Assembly (NCBI GenBank): GCA_023395255.1 | Contig: JAEWZN010000019.1 | Span: 62,001-126,000, forward strand | DNA: 64,000 nucleotides | Source: Deferribacteres bacterium | GTDB lineage: Bacteria > Chrysiogenota > Deferribacteres > Deferribacterales > Geovibrionaceae | Reading direction: 5' to 3' | Part shown: piece after piece, positions 1 through 8,762 of the stretch | Layout: each line of letters opens with the position of its first letter | How positions within the stretch are numbered: position 1 is the first letter of the stretch | The notes under the pieces: model-generated | Told to the model about the DNA's origin: nothing | Database searches by the model: none | Seen by the model: the letters and a program-made list of their open reading frames with translations, nothing else | Program-made: the position numbers and the translations under genes

Positions 1-719
1 AGGAGCATATGCAGCCCGCCTCCGCCCACTTCATTCTGAATTTCCTTAGCGTAGGAGGGGCTGACTGTGGTTATCTTATCGGCGTATGCTATGCCGCCTT
101 TGAGGAAGTTGACTCCGCCGAATGATTCGAAGCTTTCCGCGTGGAAATCCGCCCTGTCAATCCTCGCATATTCCAGCACATCAGCACCGTAAATGCCCTG
201 ATAGCCTATGTTGTGGATTGTCATCACGGTTTTTGTACCGTTGAAGAAGAAGTCCTCCGCCTTGCGGATGTAATATGGGATCAGCCCGGTCTGCCAGTCG
301 TTGCAGTGGATTACATCCGGCTTGAAGCGGATGTCCTTTGCAAGCTGCATGGCCGCACGGCAGAAAAAGGCAAAGCGGTATGCATTATCAGCGTATTCTC
401 CTGCCTTTGTGTGGTAAATCCCCGGACGGTCGAAGTATTTTGAAAACTCGATGAAATAGGTGTCCACCCCGCTGAGGGATGCCTTGTAGACGCTGTACCA
501 TTCCTCGCAGTTGCCCATGTGGACGCAGGAGGACTGGAATACCTCTGTGAGGCCGTATTCAGCGCGGTTTACTGAGGAGTAAAGGGGCATGACGCTTATC
601 ACGTCAACCCCTTCGGACTTCAATGCCTTGGGCAGGGAGGAGCCGACATCAGCCAGTCCGCCCGTTTTCGCATAGGGAGCGATTTCACTCGATACAAAAA
701 GCACCTTCGGCATATTCAT
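1..719 (-). CDS. glgA: Glycogen synthase (ADP-glucose type), N-terminal part, truncated by window edge
   Basis: The reading frame starts with an ATG at 717-719 and runs off the left edge, so only about 239 N-terminal residues are visible. The start MNMPKVLFVSSEIAPYAKTG is followed by GGLADVGSSLPKAL. KTGGLADV is the ADP-glucose binding signature near the N terminus of GT5 glycogen/starch synthases, and the N-terminal Rossmann half follows as expected. The family transfers glucose from ADP-glucose to the growing alpha-1,4-glucan in the cytoplasm. Only 4 bp separate this start from the mrp stop upstream, so the two are probably co-transcribed. No other glycogen gene is visible; partners may lie left of the window. 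Identification is firm; C-terminal integrity cannot be judged. Confidence 0.93.
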   Translation of the reverse strand, partial: MNMPKVLFVSSEIAPYAKTGGLADVGSSLPKALKSEGVDVISVMPLYSSVNRAEYGLTEVFQSSCVHMGNCEEWYSVYKASLSGVDTYFIEFSKYFDRPGIYHTKAGEYADNAYRFAFFCRAAMQLAKDIRFKPDVIHCNDWQTGLIPYYIRKAEDFFFNGTKTVMTIHNIGYQGIYGADVLEYARIDRADFHAESFESFGGVNFLKGGIAYADKITTVSPSYAKEIQNEVGGGGLHML

Positions 720-723
720 GGGA

Positions 724-1608
724 TTACCCCTCTTTTTTTATGGTCTGCTCAAGAATTTTTATTGTGGCCTCCTTCATCGCCTTGGCTACCGGCGAACCGG
801 GGTGGCCTATGACGTGGGGAGTTCCTGCGTCTCCGTCCTGCACAACCTGCGCCTCAAGGGGGATCCTGCCGAGGAAGGTGACTCCCAGTTCCAGAGCAGC
901 TTTTTCTCCGCCGCCTGTTTTAAAGAGGTCAACAGTGCTTCCGCAGTTGGGACAGCAGAACCCGCTCATATTCTCTATTATACCGAAAATCGGCACGTTC
1001 AGCTTTCTGCTGAATGTTACAGACTTGCGTGAGTCAAGCAGGGCAACATCCTGCGGAGTGGTCACTATCACGCTGCCGTCCACATTGCCTATTACATGAG
1101 CCGCGGAGAGAGGCTCATCCCCTGTTCCGGGGGGGAGGTCGATTATGAGGAAGTCAAGCTCACCCCATGCCACATCGCTTATGAACTGCTGGATCATGCT
1201 GTGCTTGATAGCTGCGCGCCATATGATAGCTTCGTCATCGTTTTCTATGAGAAAACCCACAGACATAACCTTAAGCCCCTCAATAGGCTCAAAGGGCACT
1301 ATGCCGTCTTCGCCGTTCATTGCCCCCTTTTTGGTGATGCCAAGCATCTTGGGGATGTTGGGGCCGTGTATGTCTGCATCAAGTATCCCTACGGTATAGC
1401 CCATTGCGTTCAGCATTGAGGCGAGGCTTACGCTGACAGTGGATTTTCCCACGCCGCCCTTGCCGCTCATTACCATGATCTTGTATTTGATGCCTGAGAG
1501 TCTCTTTTTGATAAGCTCATCCGTGTGTTTCTGTTTTTCGTCGGTACTGCATGCGCCGGCGGAACTGCAACTGCCGCAGCTCGATTCGTCCTGTGAGCAA
1601 CCGCCCAT
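724..1608 (-). CDS. mrp: Mrp/NBP35 family P-loop ATPase (iron-sulfur cluster carrier)
   Basis: Protein of 294 aa. The deviant Walker A motif SGKGGVGKST lies at about residues 48-57, and ILDADIHGPNIPKML and a C-terminal FCCPNCG motif follow. The CPxC-type motif is the bridging cluster site of Mrp/ApbC scaffolds, which carry and transfer Fe-S clusters in the cytoplasm. A cysteine-rich N-terminal extension (GCSQDESSCGSCSSAGAC) precedes the ATPase domain, as in NBP35-like members, and may bind a second cluster. I chose the ATG at 1606-1608 because a GGAGG lies just upstream; the frame stays open 23 codons further but without a good ribosome binding site. The gene lies directly upstream of glgA. 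Confidence 0.92.
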   Translation of the reverse strand: MGGCSQDESSCGSCSSAGACSTDEKQKHTDELIKKRLSGIKYKIMVMSGKGGVGKSTVSVSLASMLNAMGYTVGILDADIHGPNIPKMLGITKKGAMNGEDGIVPFEPIEGLKVMSVGFLIENDDEAIIWRAAIKHSMIQQFISDVAWGELDFLIIDLPPGTGDEPLSAAHVIGNVDGSVIVTTPQDVALLDSRKSVTFSRKLNVPIFGIIENMSGFCCPNCGSTVDLFKTGGGEKAALELGVTFLGRIPLEAQVVQDGDAGTPHVIGHPGSPVAKAMKEATIKILEQTIKKEG

Positions 1609-2049
1609 TCTGTATACCTCCGTATAGTTGAATATGACTGCGAATATATAGAGAAAAGATTTATAATGCCAGAACAAATTTCACTTTCAGACCGCGCCAG
1701 AGGCGGAAGAAAAAGAGCATTTGCTCAAAACCATGCCGATGTATTCCGGAACAGGCGGACAGAGGGCGGTTCGGATGTCCGCTTAATTTACATTAAAGCT
1801 TTCAGAAGGTCAGGCCGGAACCGCATCATTGGTTTTTGTAAACAGAAGCACACAAGAATTTATCATCAAAATCATCTACCGACATTTATGTACATATAAA
1901 TAATGATTATAAATTTTAAAAATACTTGACATTTTTTATATAAAACAGCATTTAATATTAAGCAAGCGGTGTAAGTATCTTAAACAGCTTATAAAAAAGT
2001 TAGCAGCATGCTAATTTTGAAGCTGATGATTATCTTTTGGTGACTGGAT
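1609..2049. other. Intergenic region between divergent mrp and receiver gene
   Basis: This stretch of about 440 bp is AT-rich toward its right end and holds no convincing gene. A perfect TTGACA is at 1926-1931, but the best -10 match downstream (TTTAAT, 1951-1956) is 19 bp away. A short palindrome TTAGCA-GCA-TGCTAA lies at 2000-2014, about 35 bp before the receiver gene start, and could be an operator. The open frame at 1666-1899 has a composition unlike the neighbouring genes and no ribosome binding site, so I do not call it. Confidence 0.5.
1926..1956 (+). promoter_or_regulatory. Possible sigma-70 promoter of the receiver gene
   Basis: A perfect -35 hexamer TTGACA (1926-1931) is followed after a long 19-bp spacer by TTTAAT (1951-1956). 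The spacer is longer than ideal, so this is only a candidate. It would give a leader of about 85 nt that includes the 2000-2014 palindrome. Confidence 0.3.
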
Positions 2050-2418
2050 TTGGAAGCAGATGCTCTGACTGTTCTTTATGTTGAGGATGATTTTTACGTG
2101 AGGGAATCGCTCCTCCGTCTTCTCCGCAGAAGGTTCTCTAATGTTATTGAAGCCCGTGACGGACGGGAAGGGCTTGAGATGCACAGGCTTCATAACCCGG
2201 ACTTCGTCATAACTGATATTCAGATGCCGATTATGGACGGGCTTGAGATGTGCGAAAGGATAATGCAGGAAAAGCCTGATGCAAAAGTGATCGTGACCAC
2301 CGCCTTCAACGACCGCGAGTTTATCAGCAGGGCAGAATGCCTCGGCGTGAAGGCCTATATCAGCAAGCCCGTGATGAAGGACTCGCTGATGAGCGCCATC
2401 AGGGCTGTTCTCTCTTAG
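2050..2418 (+). CDS. Stand-alone CheY-like response regulator receiver protein
   Basis: Protein of 122 aa consisting of one receiver domain with no output domain. The acidic pair D13-D14, the phospho-acceptor D56 in TDIQMP, the switch residue T84 and K106 in SKP are all present, so it should be phosphorylatable. Such single-domain proteins relay phosphate or bind a partner directly, as CheY does at the flagellar motor. The start is a TTG at 2050, with only a weak ribosome binding site (GGTG) upstream; no better in-frame start precedes the receiver fold. The gene ends 4 bp inside the convergent thiS gene. No histidine kinase is adjacent, so its partner is unknown. Confidence 0.85.
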   Translation: MEADALTVLYVEDDFYVRESLLRLLRRRFSNVIEARDGREGLEMHRLHNPDFVITDIQMPIMDGLEMCERIMQEKPDAKVIVTTAFNDREFISRAECLGVKAYISKPVMKDSLMSAIRAVLS

Positions 2419-2618
2419 CCGCCGCCCACAAAGTTTATAAGCTCCACCTTATCCCCGCTGTTTATCAGAGTATCCGCATATTTATCCCTTGTGAGGACAT
2501 TTCCGTTAAGCTCTGCCACAACACGCTCAGGATTAAGCTTATATACAGCTATAACCTCAGCTAGGGTGGAGTCCTTTTTAATTTCAGCCTCTTTTCCGTT
2601 TATAACAGCCTTGATCAT
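2415..2618 (-). CDS. thiS: Sulfur carrier protein ThiS
   Basis: Protein of 67 aa with the ubiquitin-like beta-grasp pattern of ThiS (INGKE near the start, VAELNGNV in the middle) and the C terminus FVGGG. Family knowledge: the terminal Gly-Gly is adenylated by ThiF and converted to a thiocarboxylate that supplies sulfur for the thiazole ring of thiamine. The gene overlaps the thiF stop by 4 bp (ATGA type) and lies immediately downstream of it, consistent with translational coupling. Its 3' end overlaps the convergent receiver gene by 4 bp. thiG and thiH are not in this window. Confidence 0.93.
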   Translation of the reverse strand: MIKAVINGKEAEIKKDSTLAEVIAVYKLNPERVVAELNGNVLTRDKYADTLINSGDKVELINFVGGG

Positions 2619-3427
2619 TTTTTCACCTCCGGAAGATCACCCAGAATGTATCTAACAGCCAGATTAGCCTGAATATTCGCCGCAACAGCCACCCGCGGAG
2701 CCATAAGCCCCTGACCCGGTTTCGCCTCGTTAATGAAGTCGCCCACTATGGCCATTTTTCCGGCGAAGCGCACGCTTATAACGGAAGTGTCCGCATAGCC
2801 CGCCAGTCCGCTCGCGCCTATGATGAAACTGCCCCGGCATTTTGCTGCGCATTCGCGTATTATCATAGCCTTTGTTTCGGCTTTGTCTATTGCTTCTATG
2901 ACCACATCATAGCCGCTGAAAATTTCCGCCGTGTTTGCCTCAGTGAGGAAAATATCCTGATATGTGTAAGAAGCGTAAGGGTTTATGCGCTCCAGATTCG
3001 CCTTCAGGGCATCTGTTTTCTTCATCCCTATCTGGTCAACAAAGTACTGCTGACGGTTTATGTTGGACGGTTCCACCACATCATAATCCACAAGAAGCAT
3101 ATCACCTGCGCCCATTCTGGCAAGGCTCACGGCTATGTTTGAACCGAGGCCGCCGAGGCCCGCCACGGCTATTTTCGCCTTCTTCATCTTCTCATGGACT
3201 CCGGGGGTGTGACGGGAGACAAGCAGGCTCTCCAGCTCATCCGCGGGGGGGATTTCGCCCTTTTTTATCAGCGATATTCTGTCGCCGTCATTCAGGGGCA
3301 TGTCCGCACCGATCAGGTGTCCGTTGAGGATCACAACATCGGCATCGGTTTTGAAGAATGCCCTGACAGCGAAGGCGGAAACGCCCTTTTCAACTGTTCT
3401 TTCTTTTTCATTTACATATATTTTCAT
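2615..3427 (-). CDS. thiF: ThiS adenylyltransferase ThiF (family with N-terminal ThiS-like domain)
   Basis: Protein of 270 aa from the ATG at 3425-3427, which overlaps the comEC stop as ATGA. Residues 1-60 form a ubiquitin-like domain resembling ThiS (start MKIYVNEKERTVEKG) but without a terminal Gly-Gly. An E1-like Rossmann domain follows, with the nucleotide motif VAGLGGLGSN and the signature PSNINRQQY. In this ThiF subfamily the enzyme activates ThiS as the acyl-adenylate. The pairs of zinc-binding cysteines typical of E. coli ThiF are not seen. A longer frame upstream lies inside comEC and has no ribosome binding site. It is co-transcribed with thiS. Confidence 0.88.
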   Translation of the reverse strand: MKIYVNEKERTVEKGVSAFAVRAFFKTDADVVILNGHLIGADMPLNDGDRISLIKKGEIPPADELESLLVSRHTPGVHEKMKKAKIAVAGLGGLGSNIAVSLARMGAGDMLLVDYDVVEPSNINRQQYFVDQIGMKKTDALKANLERINPYASYTYQDIFLTEANTAEIFSGYDVVIEAIDKAETKAMIIRECAAKCRGSFIIGASGLAGYADTSVISVRFAGKMAIVGDFINEAKPGQGLMAPRVAVAANIQANLAVRYILGDLPEVKK

Positions 3428-5133
3428 TCTTCCGTCCTTCCCTCCGGTCTGTAGTGCAGCGGTGCTGAATTGTACAATTCCACTATGTTGTCCGCTTTCA
3501 GCCTGTTTTTGTAGAGGAAATAGGTTTTTTCGGTATTGATGTTTGATTTTGTTATGGTGTTCGATCTTGTCATATAAATCAAGGGTTTTAAACATTCCGG
3601 ATTATTCACGCATATTCCGGAAAAATCTCCCGAAGTTTTAGCACTTGTGAAAATAATGTTCTCGCTGTCATAGATTTCTATCTTTGCGTAATCGAAATTT
3701 CTCACACCGAATTTTGCAGCAAAAGGGATGAAAGAGTAAAGATAGTTTGAGCGCATTCCGGAATAAAACGCTTCGATCCTGTCCCCTTCCTTGTAGATGA
3801 ACGCCCTGTACCTGCCAAGTTCGGGAAAGTGCAGCCCGTCCTCAGCCTTTGAGGGGATAAATACGGCAAGAAATACCGCAGCAGAGACCAGAACATACTT
3901 TGTGCGGGAAATGACCGCAAGAAAGAGCATGAGAAGTATGAAGATATGCAGGCTCATAGCTTTCAGCACGAAGAACACCCCTGTGAGTGAAGCCATCAGG
4001 TCTGATGCGTAAATGTTGAGCTTTTCCAGCATAACCAGAGGCTCAAGGGTGAGCGACGGGAAAATCATGTAGAGAAAGCCTGTGATAAGCTGGAGATACA
4101 CCACGGGAACCATTATGATCGTGCTGAAAATGCTGGCGGGGTTAAATGTACCGAAAACATACATGGACAAAGGCATTGTGAAGGCTGTTGCCGCTATGCC
4201 CGCCTTTATCGTTCCCTCAAACCAGCTTAAGCCCTTGAACCTCAGTGAGGTTATGCCGTACACCGCCGCAAACGACAAAAGAAACGAAATATTTCCCAGA
4301 AGCCCCGGAGCTATAAGCAGAAAGAAGCCCCAGAGAAACAGCAGGAGCTTGCGGAAGTCTGTCCGGCAGTCGAGAATCCACGCTGTCATGGCGGTTACAG
4401 CTGTGACTGCCGCGCGCATAACCGGAACCTTGAACCCGGCCAGAGGCACAAAAGCGGTGAGGGCGAAGCATGAGATGAACATGCGCAGTTTCAGGGGCAG
4501 GAAAAAGAGCAGTGTGAAGCAGATAAGCGTTATCACGCCCACATGCGTTCCCGATACCGCCAAAAGGTGGCTCAGCCCCGTGAGCAGATAGACATCCTGC
4601 ACCCGCCCCTCAAGGTGAGACCTGTCACCCAGAAGAAGCGCCTGAATTATCCTCAGCCGTCCTGCGGATTCGGCGTACATCTTTTCCGAGAGCTCCTTCC
4701 TTTTTTCCAGTATGGCGGACACCAGCGGAAGCTCCGTGCGGAAATACACCTTTTCCAGCACCAGATACCCCGGAGCAAGCCGCCCCTCCCTGCCGCGGTA
4801 AGGCACTTTGGTATAGCTGCCTATTACCGCCTCCCCCGCCCGCAGGGAATATTCATTGTCCGCAAGCACCGTGCCTCTGGTGGTTTCGTATGTGGTGCGC
4901 TCCTTTCCGGGGTCTTTCTCCGCCGTTACCAGCACAGTGAAATGTATGAAGAGCATCAGGGAAATTATAAGAAAACCTATTACCGCAAACATCCGCCGTG
5001 AAAGGAAAACAGCGGTTACAAGGAGCGCCGCCGCAATCTGTGCGTAAAGATAACCTGCTGTCAGCACAGCGGAAATAATAGAGACGAAAAAGAAGCCTTC
5101 AACCTTGTACATGCGGATTTTATGTAGTAGCAT
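3424..5133 (-). CDS. comEC: ComEC/Rec2 family competence membrane protein (DNA uptake channel)
   Basis: Protein of about 569 aa with many hydrophobic segments. An N-terminal soluble OB-like part (GTVLADNEYSLRAGEAVIGSY) is followed by the Competence domain, including LLLGDRSHLEGRVQDVYLLT and GLSHLLAVSGTHVG. HLLAVSGTHV is a strong family signature. ComEC conducts single-stranded DNA across the inner membrane in natural transformation. The C-terminal metallo-beta-lactamase domain of long ComEC proteins is absent; only a short tail of about 130 aa follows the last membrane segment. The start is uncertain: ATG at 5133 is used here, ATG at 5112 is possible, and neither has a clear ribosome binding site. 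It is divergent from dnaE and coupled to thiF. Confidence 0.85.
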   Translation of the reverse strand: MLLHKIRMYKVEGFFFVSIISAVLTAGYLYAQIAAALLVTAVFLSRRMFAVIGFLIISLMLFIHFTVLVTAEKDPGKERTTYETTRGTVLADNEYSLRAGEAVIGSYTKVPYRGREGRLAPGYLVLEKVYFRTELPLVSAILEKRKELSEKMYAESAGRLRIIQALLLGDRSHLEGRVQDVYLLTGLSHLLAVSGTHVGVITLICFTLLFFLPLKLRMFISCFALTAFVPLAGFKVPVMRAAVTAVTAMTAWILDCRTDFRKLLLFLWGFFLLIAPGLLGNISFLLSFAAVYGITSLRFKGLSWFEGTIKAGIAATAFTMPLSMYVFGTFNPASIFSTIIMVPVVYLQLITGFLYMIFPSLTLEPLVMLEKLNIYASDLMASLTGVFFVLKAMSLHIFILLMLFLAVISRTKYVLVSAAVFLAVFIPSKAEDGLHFPELGRYRAFIYKEGDRIEAFYSGMRSNYLYSFIPFAAKFGVRNFDYAKIEIYDSENIIFTSAKTSGDFSGICVNNPECLKPLIYMTRSNTITKSNINTEKTYFLYKNRLKADNIVELYNSAPLHYRPEGRTEE

Positions 5134-5204
5134 AGGATGATTATCACTGAATTTTGATCCGCAAAGCAAGCGGGTTTTTCAAACCACTAAGGCGGTATTA
5201 CCAA

Positions 5205-8200
5205 ATGGCAAACGAATTTGTTCATCTCCATTTACATACACAGTATTCACTTCTGGACGGCGCGATCAAGGTCGCTGATCTCATGGAAAGGATAAAAGAG
5301 CAGGGCAGTAAATCGGTCGCTGTGACGGATCACGGCACAATGTACGGCATTGTGGATTTCTACAAAAAGGCAAAGGCGGCCGAACTCAAGCCTGTTCTGG
5401 GGTGCGAGGTTTATGTCGCGCCGGATACGAGGTTCAACAAGAGCTACGAGAAAGGTGAGGACAAGAATCACCACTTCATCCTGCTGGCGAAAGACAACAA
5501 GGGGCTTGCCAACCTCCGCTTTCTCGCTTCCAGAGCCCAGCTTGAGGGCTTCCACTACAAACCGAGGATAGACAAGGAGCTTCTGGCGCAGTACTCAGAA
5601 GGGCTTATAGGCCTTTCCGCGTGCCTCGCCGGGGAGATACCCCGTGCCATAATGCGCAGCGACCTGCCCCACGCTGTCCGCACCGCGGAAACCTACAGGG
5701 ACATTCTGGGCAAGGAAAACTTCTTCCTTGAGATACAGGACAACGGCCTGCCGGAGCAGGTGCAGGTCAACAGACAGCTTATGAAAATGTCCAAAGACAT
5801 GGGCATACCCCTTGTTGCAACCAATGACTGCCACTATCTGGACAAGGGCGATCACCTCTCCCATGAGGTGCTTATGTGCATACAGACCCAGTCTCTCCTC
5901 AGCTCTCCTAACAGGATGGAGATCCACACCGACCAGCTCTGGGTGAAATCCCCGGAGGAGATGTGGGCTTCGTTCAGGGATGTGCCGGAGGCGCTGACCA
6001 ATACTTTGGCAATAGCCGAAAGGTGCGAAAGCTCCATTGAGTTCGGCAATCTCCACCTTCCGGAGTATGATGTGCCGGAGGGCTACAGCATCGACTCATA
6101 CCTTGAGCACCTTTCAAGGGAAGGACTCAGGCGGAAGCTTGCTCATGTGCCGGAAAATCTGCATCAGGAATATTACGACAGGCTGGTTATGGAGCTCAAG
6201 GTCATAGTTATGAAAGGCTTTGCGGGCTATTTCCTCATAGTATGGGACTTCATAAACTATGCCCACACTCAGAAAATACCCGTCGGCCCCGGAAGGGGGT
6301 CAGGTGCTGGCTCTCTCGTGGCTTACTCCCTCGGCATAACGGATATAGATCCGATCCGCTTCAACCTGCTGTTTGAGCGTTTCCTCAACCCGGAAAGGGA
6401 GTCCATGCCCGACTTCGATATAGACTTCTGCGTAAACGGACGTGAAGAGGTGATCAAGTACGTCCGCCGCAAATACGGGGATGACAGGGTGGCGCAGATT
6501 ATCACCTTCGGCCAGCTCCTCGGCAGGGGCTCCGTGCGTGATGTGGGGAGGGTGCTTGAAGTTCCGCTTAAGGATGTGGACAAGCTTGCCAAAACCATAC
6601 CCGAATCGCCGGGGATGACCATAAACAAGGCACTTAAGGCTGACAGCGATCTGGAATCCGCCTTTGCGGAGATAGAGAAAGGGACAGATATACTCAGACA
6701 CGCCCGCAAGCTGGAAGGGCTCCTGCGGAACGCAGGGATGCACGCAGCGGGGATAGTCATCGGCGATAAACCGCTGGACGTTTATGTTCCCCTCTGCAAG
6801 GGGCAGAACGATGAGGTAGTCACCCAGTTCGAGAAGGACACTCTGGAGGAGGTCGGTCTTGTTAAGTTCGACTTCCTCGGCCTCAAAAACCTTACGATCA
6901 TAGACAGCGCAGTGAAGAACATAAAAGCCGTTCACGGCATAGAAATAGACATGCAGAAGCTTGATCTCGGCGATCAGAAGACCTATGACATGCTTTCGGC
7001 GGGGGACACCACAGGCGTTTTCCAGCTTGAAAGCGAGGGGATGAAAAACCTCCTTAAAAAACTCCGTCCCGAATGCATCGAGGACGTTATAGCCCTCGTT
7101 GCCCTTTACCGTCCGGGCCCCATAGGCAGCGGCATGCTTGACTCGTTCGTGAAAAGAAAGCACGGGGAGGAGGTCATCGACTATCCTTTGGAAGAGCTTG
7201 TGCCTATACTGAAAGAGACTTACGGCATTATCGTCTATCAGGAACAGGTAATGCAGATTGCTCAGGTCGTGGGCGGATACTCCCTCGGCAATGCGGATAT
7301 TCTCCGCCGGGCAATGGGCAAGAAAAAGGCCTCGCTGATGGAGGAGCACAAGAACATTTTTATCAACGGCGATGAGAAAATGGGCGTGGAGGGCGCAATT
7401 AAGCGCGGCTTCACAAAAGAAAAAGCGGAAGAGCTCTTCAACCTCATGGAAAAATTCGCCGACTACGGTTTCAACAAAAGCCACTCAGCGGCTTATGCCA
7501 TTGTCGCCTACCAGACGGCATGGCTCAAGGCGAACTACTCCGTTGAGTATATGGCTGCTCTCCTCTCCTGCGAGCTTGATAAGGGTGAGAAGGTTGTCGC
7601 CTTCAAGGAAGAGACGGAGAAGATGGGAATCCTAGTCCTTCCACCGGACATAAACGAGAGCGAGAAGGATTTCAGCATAAAGAGCGGCAATATCCGCTTC
7701 GGCATGGGAGCCATAAAAAACGTGGGTTTCAGTGCCATAGACTCCATAGTCCAGCACAGGGCGGAAAGACCTTATACATCGATTTACGACCTCTGCGAGA
7801 GGATTGACCTTCGCCTTGCCAACAAAAAGGTTCTGGAATCACTGATAAAAGCCGGCGCGCTGGACAGCTTCGGCAAAAACCGCAGACAGCACCTGCAGGT
7901 TCTGGAAATGGCTCTGGAACAGGGGCAGCGCAAACAGAAAATGAAGGAGCAGGGGATAATGTCCATAGAGGATTTCCTCAGCGGCGGGGATGATGACGAG
8001 GACGGAGGCAATGACGAGTTTTACCCTGTCTGCGAAGAGATGCCTGAGAACGAGCTTCTTGTTTTCGAGAAGGAAGTTCTGGGCTTTTACGTGACAAACC
8101 ACCCCCTTGCCCGCTACAGCTCCGTTCTGGATACATTTACCACCTCGTCCAAAGATCTTGCGGAGAAGGATGACGACACCTTCGCAATCGCAGGCGGAAT

Positions 8201-8762
8201 GGTGAAGGCGGTGAAGCATCACATCACCAAAACCAAGCAGGAGAAAATGGCCTTCATAACCCTTGAGGATATGGAAGGTGAGGTGGATGTGCTTGTTTTT
8301 CCCAAGATGTATCAGGAGAATGTCCGTTATCTGGAAGAGGATAAAATAATTGTGATAAAGGGCAGGGTGAGTAAAAAGGACGACCGTGTGAGCTTTAAGG
8401 CTGAGGAGATTTTCGATGCTGATGAAACGGTGGAAAAACTCACAGAAACTGTTGTGATTAAACTGAATGCCGTGGCGTTTTCGGATGAAAGGATGAATAA
8501 ACTCAGGCAGCTTCTTGCTAACCATCAGGGGGAGGCGGCCGTTATGTTTGAGGTGGAAATGCCCTCGAAATTTGTGGTGAAGATGAGTGTGGGTGCGGAT
8601 TTTAAGGTGAAGCCCAGCTTCGGGCTTTTTAAAGAGATAGAGGATATTTTCGGCGAGAAACGCTTTGATGTTAAAGTGAAATCCGAAGAACTGCAGGATA
8701 ACGGAAACGGCCGCAGCAACGGCTGGCGCAGGAAGCAGTACAGCGGCGGGGGTGCGGCATGA
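5205..8762 (+). CDS. dnaE: DNA polymerase III alpha subunit
   Basis: Protein of 1185 aa, the normal length for bacterial DnaE. The N-terminal PHP domain begins FVHLHLHTQYSLLDG. The palm carries PDFDIDF at about residues 400-406 (two of the three catalytic aspartates) and GPGRGSGAGSLVAY before it. LVALYRPGPI, a helix-hairpin-helix region with YGFNKSHSAAYA and a C-terminal OB fold (VKHHITKTKQEKMAFITLED) follow. It is the replicative polymerase catalytic subunit. I chose ATG at 5205, preceded by AAGGCGG, over an in-frame start 17 codons upstream that lies in the comEC intergenic region. It overlaps thiD by ATGA, so the two are translationally coupled. No intein is seen. Confidence 0.97.
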   Translation: MANEFVHLHLHTQYSLLDGAIKVADLMERIKEQGSKSVAVTDHGTMYGIVDFYKKAKAAELKPVLGCEVYVAPDTRFNKSYEKGEDKNHHFILLAKDNKGLANLRFLASRAQLEGFHYKPRIDKELLAQYSEGLIGLSACLAGEIPRAIMRSDLPHAVRTAETYRDILGKENFFLEIQDNGLPEQVQVNRQLMKMSKDMGIPLVATNDCHYLDKGDHLSHEVLMCIQTQSLLSSPNRMEIHTDQLWVKSPEEMWASFRDVPEALTNTLAIAERCESSIEFGNLHLPEYDVPEGYSIDSYLEHLSREGLRRKLAHVPENLHQEYYDRLVMELKVIVMKGFAGYFLIVWDFINYAHTQKIPVGPGRGSGAGSLVAYSLGITDIDPIRFNLLFERFLNPERESMPDFDIDFCVNGREEVIKYVRRKYGDDRVAQIITFGQLLGRGSVRDVGRVLEVPLKDVDKLAKTIPESPGMTINKALKADSDLESAFAEIEKGTDILRHARKLEGLLRNAGMHAAGIVIGDKPLDVYVPLCKGQNDEVVTQFEKDTLEEVGLVKFDFLGLKNLTIIDSAVKNIKAVHGIEIDMQKLDLGDQKTYDMLSAGDTTGVFQLESEGMKNLLKKLRPECIEDVIALVALYRPGPIGSGMLDSFVKRKHGEEVIDYPLEELVPILKETYGIIVYQEQVMQIAQVVGGYSLGNADILRRAMGKKKASLMEEHKNIFINGDEKMGVEGAIKRGFTKEKAEELFNLMEKFADYGFNKSHSAAYAIVAYQTAWLKANYSVEYMAALLSCELDKGEKVVAFKEETEKMGILVLPPDINESEKDFSIKSGNIRFGMGAIKNVGFSAIDSIVQHRAERPYTSIYDLCERIDLRLANKKVLESLIKAGALDSFGKNRRQHLQVLEMALEQGQRKQKMKEQGIMSIEDFLSGGDDDEDGGNDEFYPVCEEMPENELLVFEKEVLGFYVTNHPLARYSSVLDTFTTSSKDLAEKDDDTFAIAGGMVKAVKHHITKTKQEKMAFITLEDMEGEVDVLVFPKMYQENVRYLEEDKIIVIKGRVSKKDDRVSFKAEEIFDADETVEKLTETVVIKLNAVAFSDERMNKLRQLLANHQGEAAVMFEVEMPSKFVVKMSVGADFKVKPSFGLFKEIEDIFGEKRFDVKVKSEELQDNGNGRSNGWRRKQYSGGGAA

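Noticed and set aside
1666..1899. 77-codon frame upstream of the receiver gene
   Set aside because: No ribosome binding site, Arg-rich composition unlike the neighbouring genes, and it runs through the likely mrp promoter region.
2415..3427. TPP riboswitch before the thiamine genes
   Set aside because: thiF and thiS start inside or next to coding DNA (comEC) and thiD starts inside dnaE. I found no CTGAGA...ACC THI-box pattern upstream of these genes or of the ThiE-like gene.
6300..7484. 394-codon open frame on the minus strand inside dnaE
   Set aside because: It is exactly antisense to the conserved polymerase core and its translation is rich in His/Leu/Phe with no recognisable domain. High-GC third positions in dnaE keep the antisense frame open.
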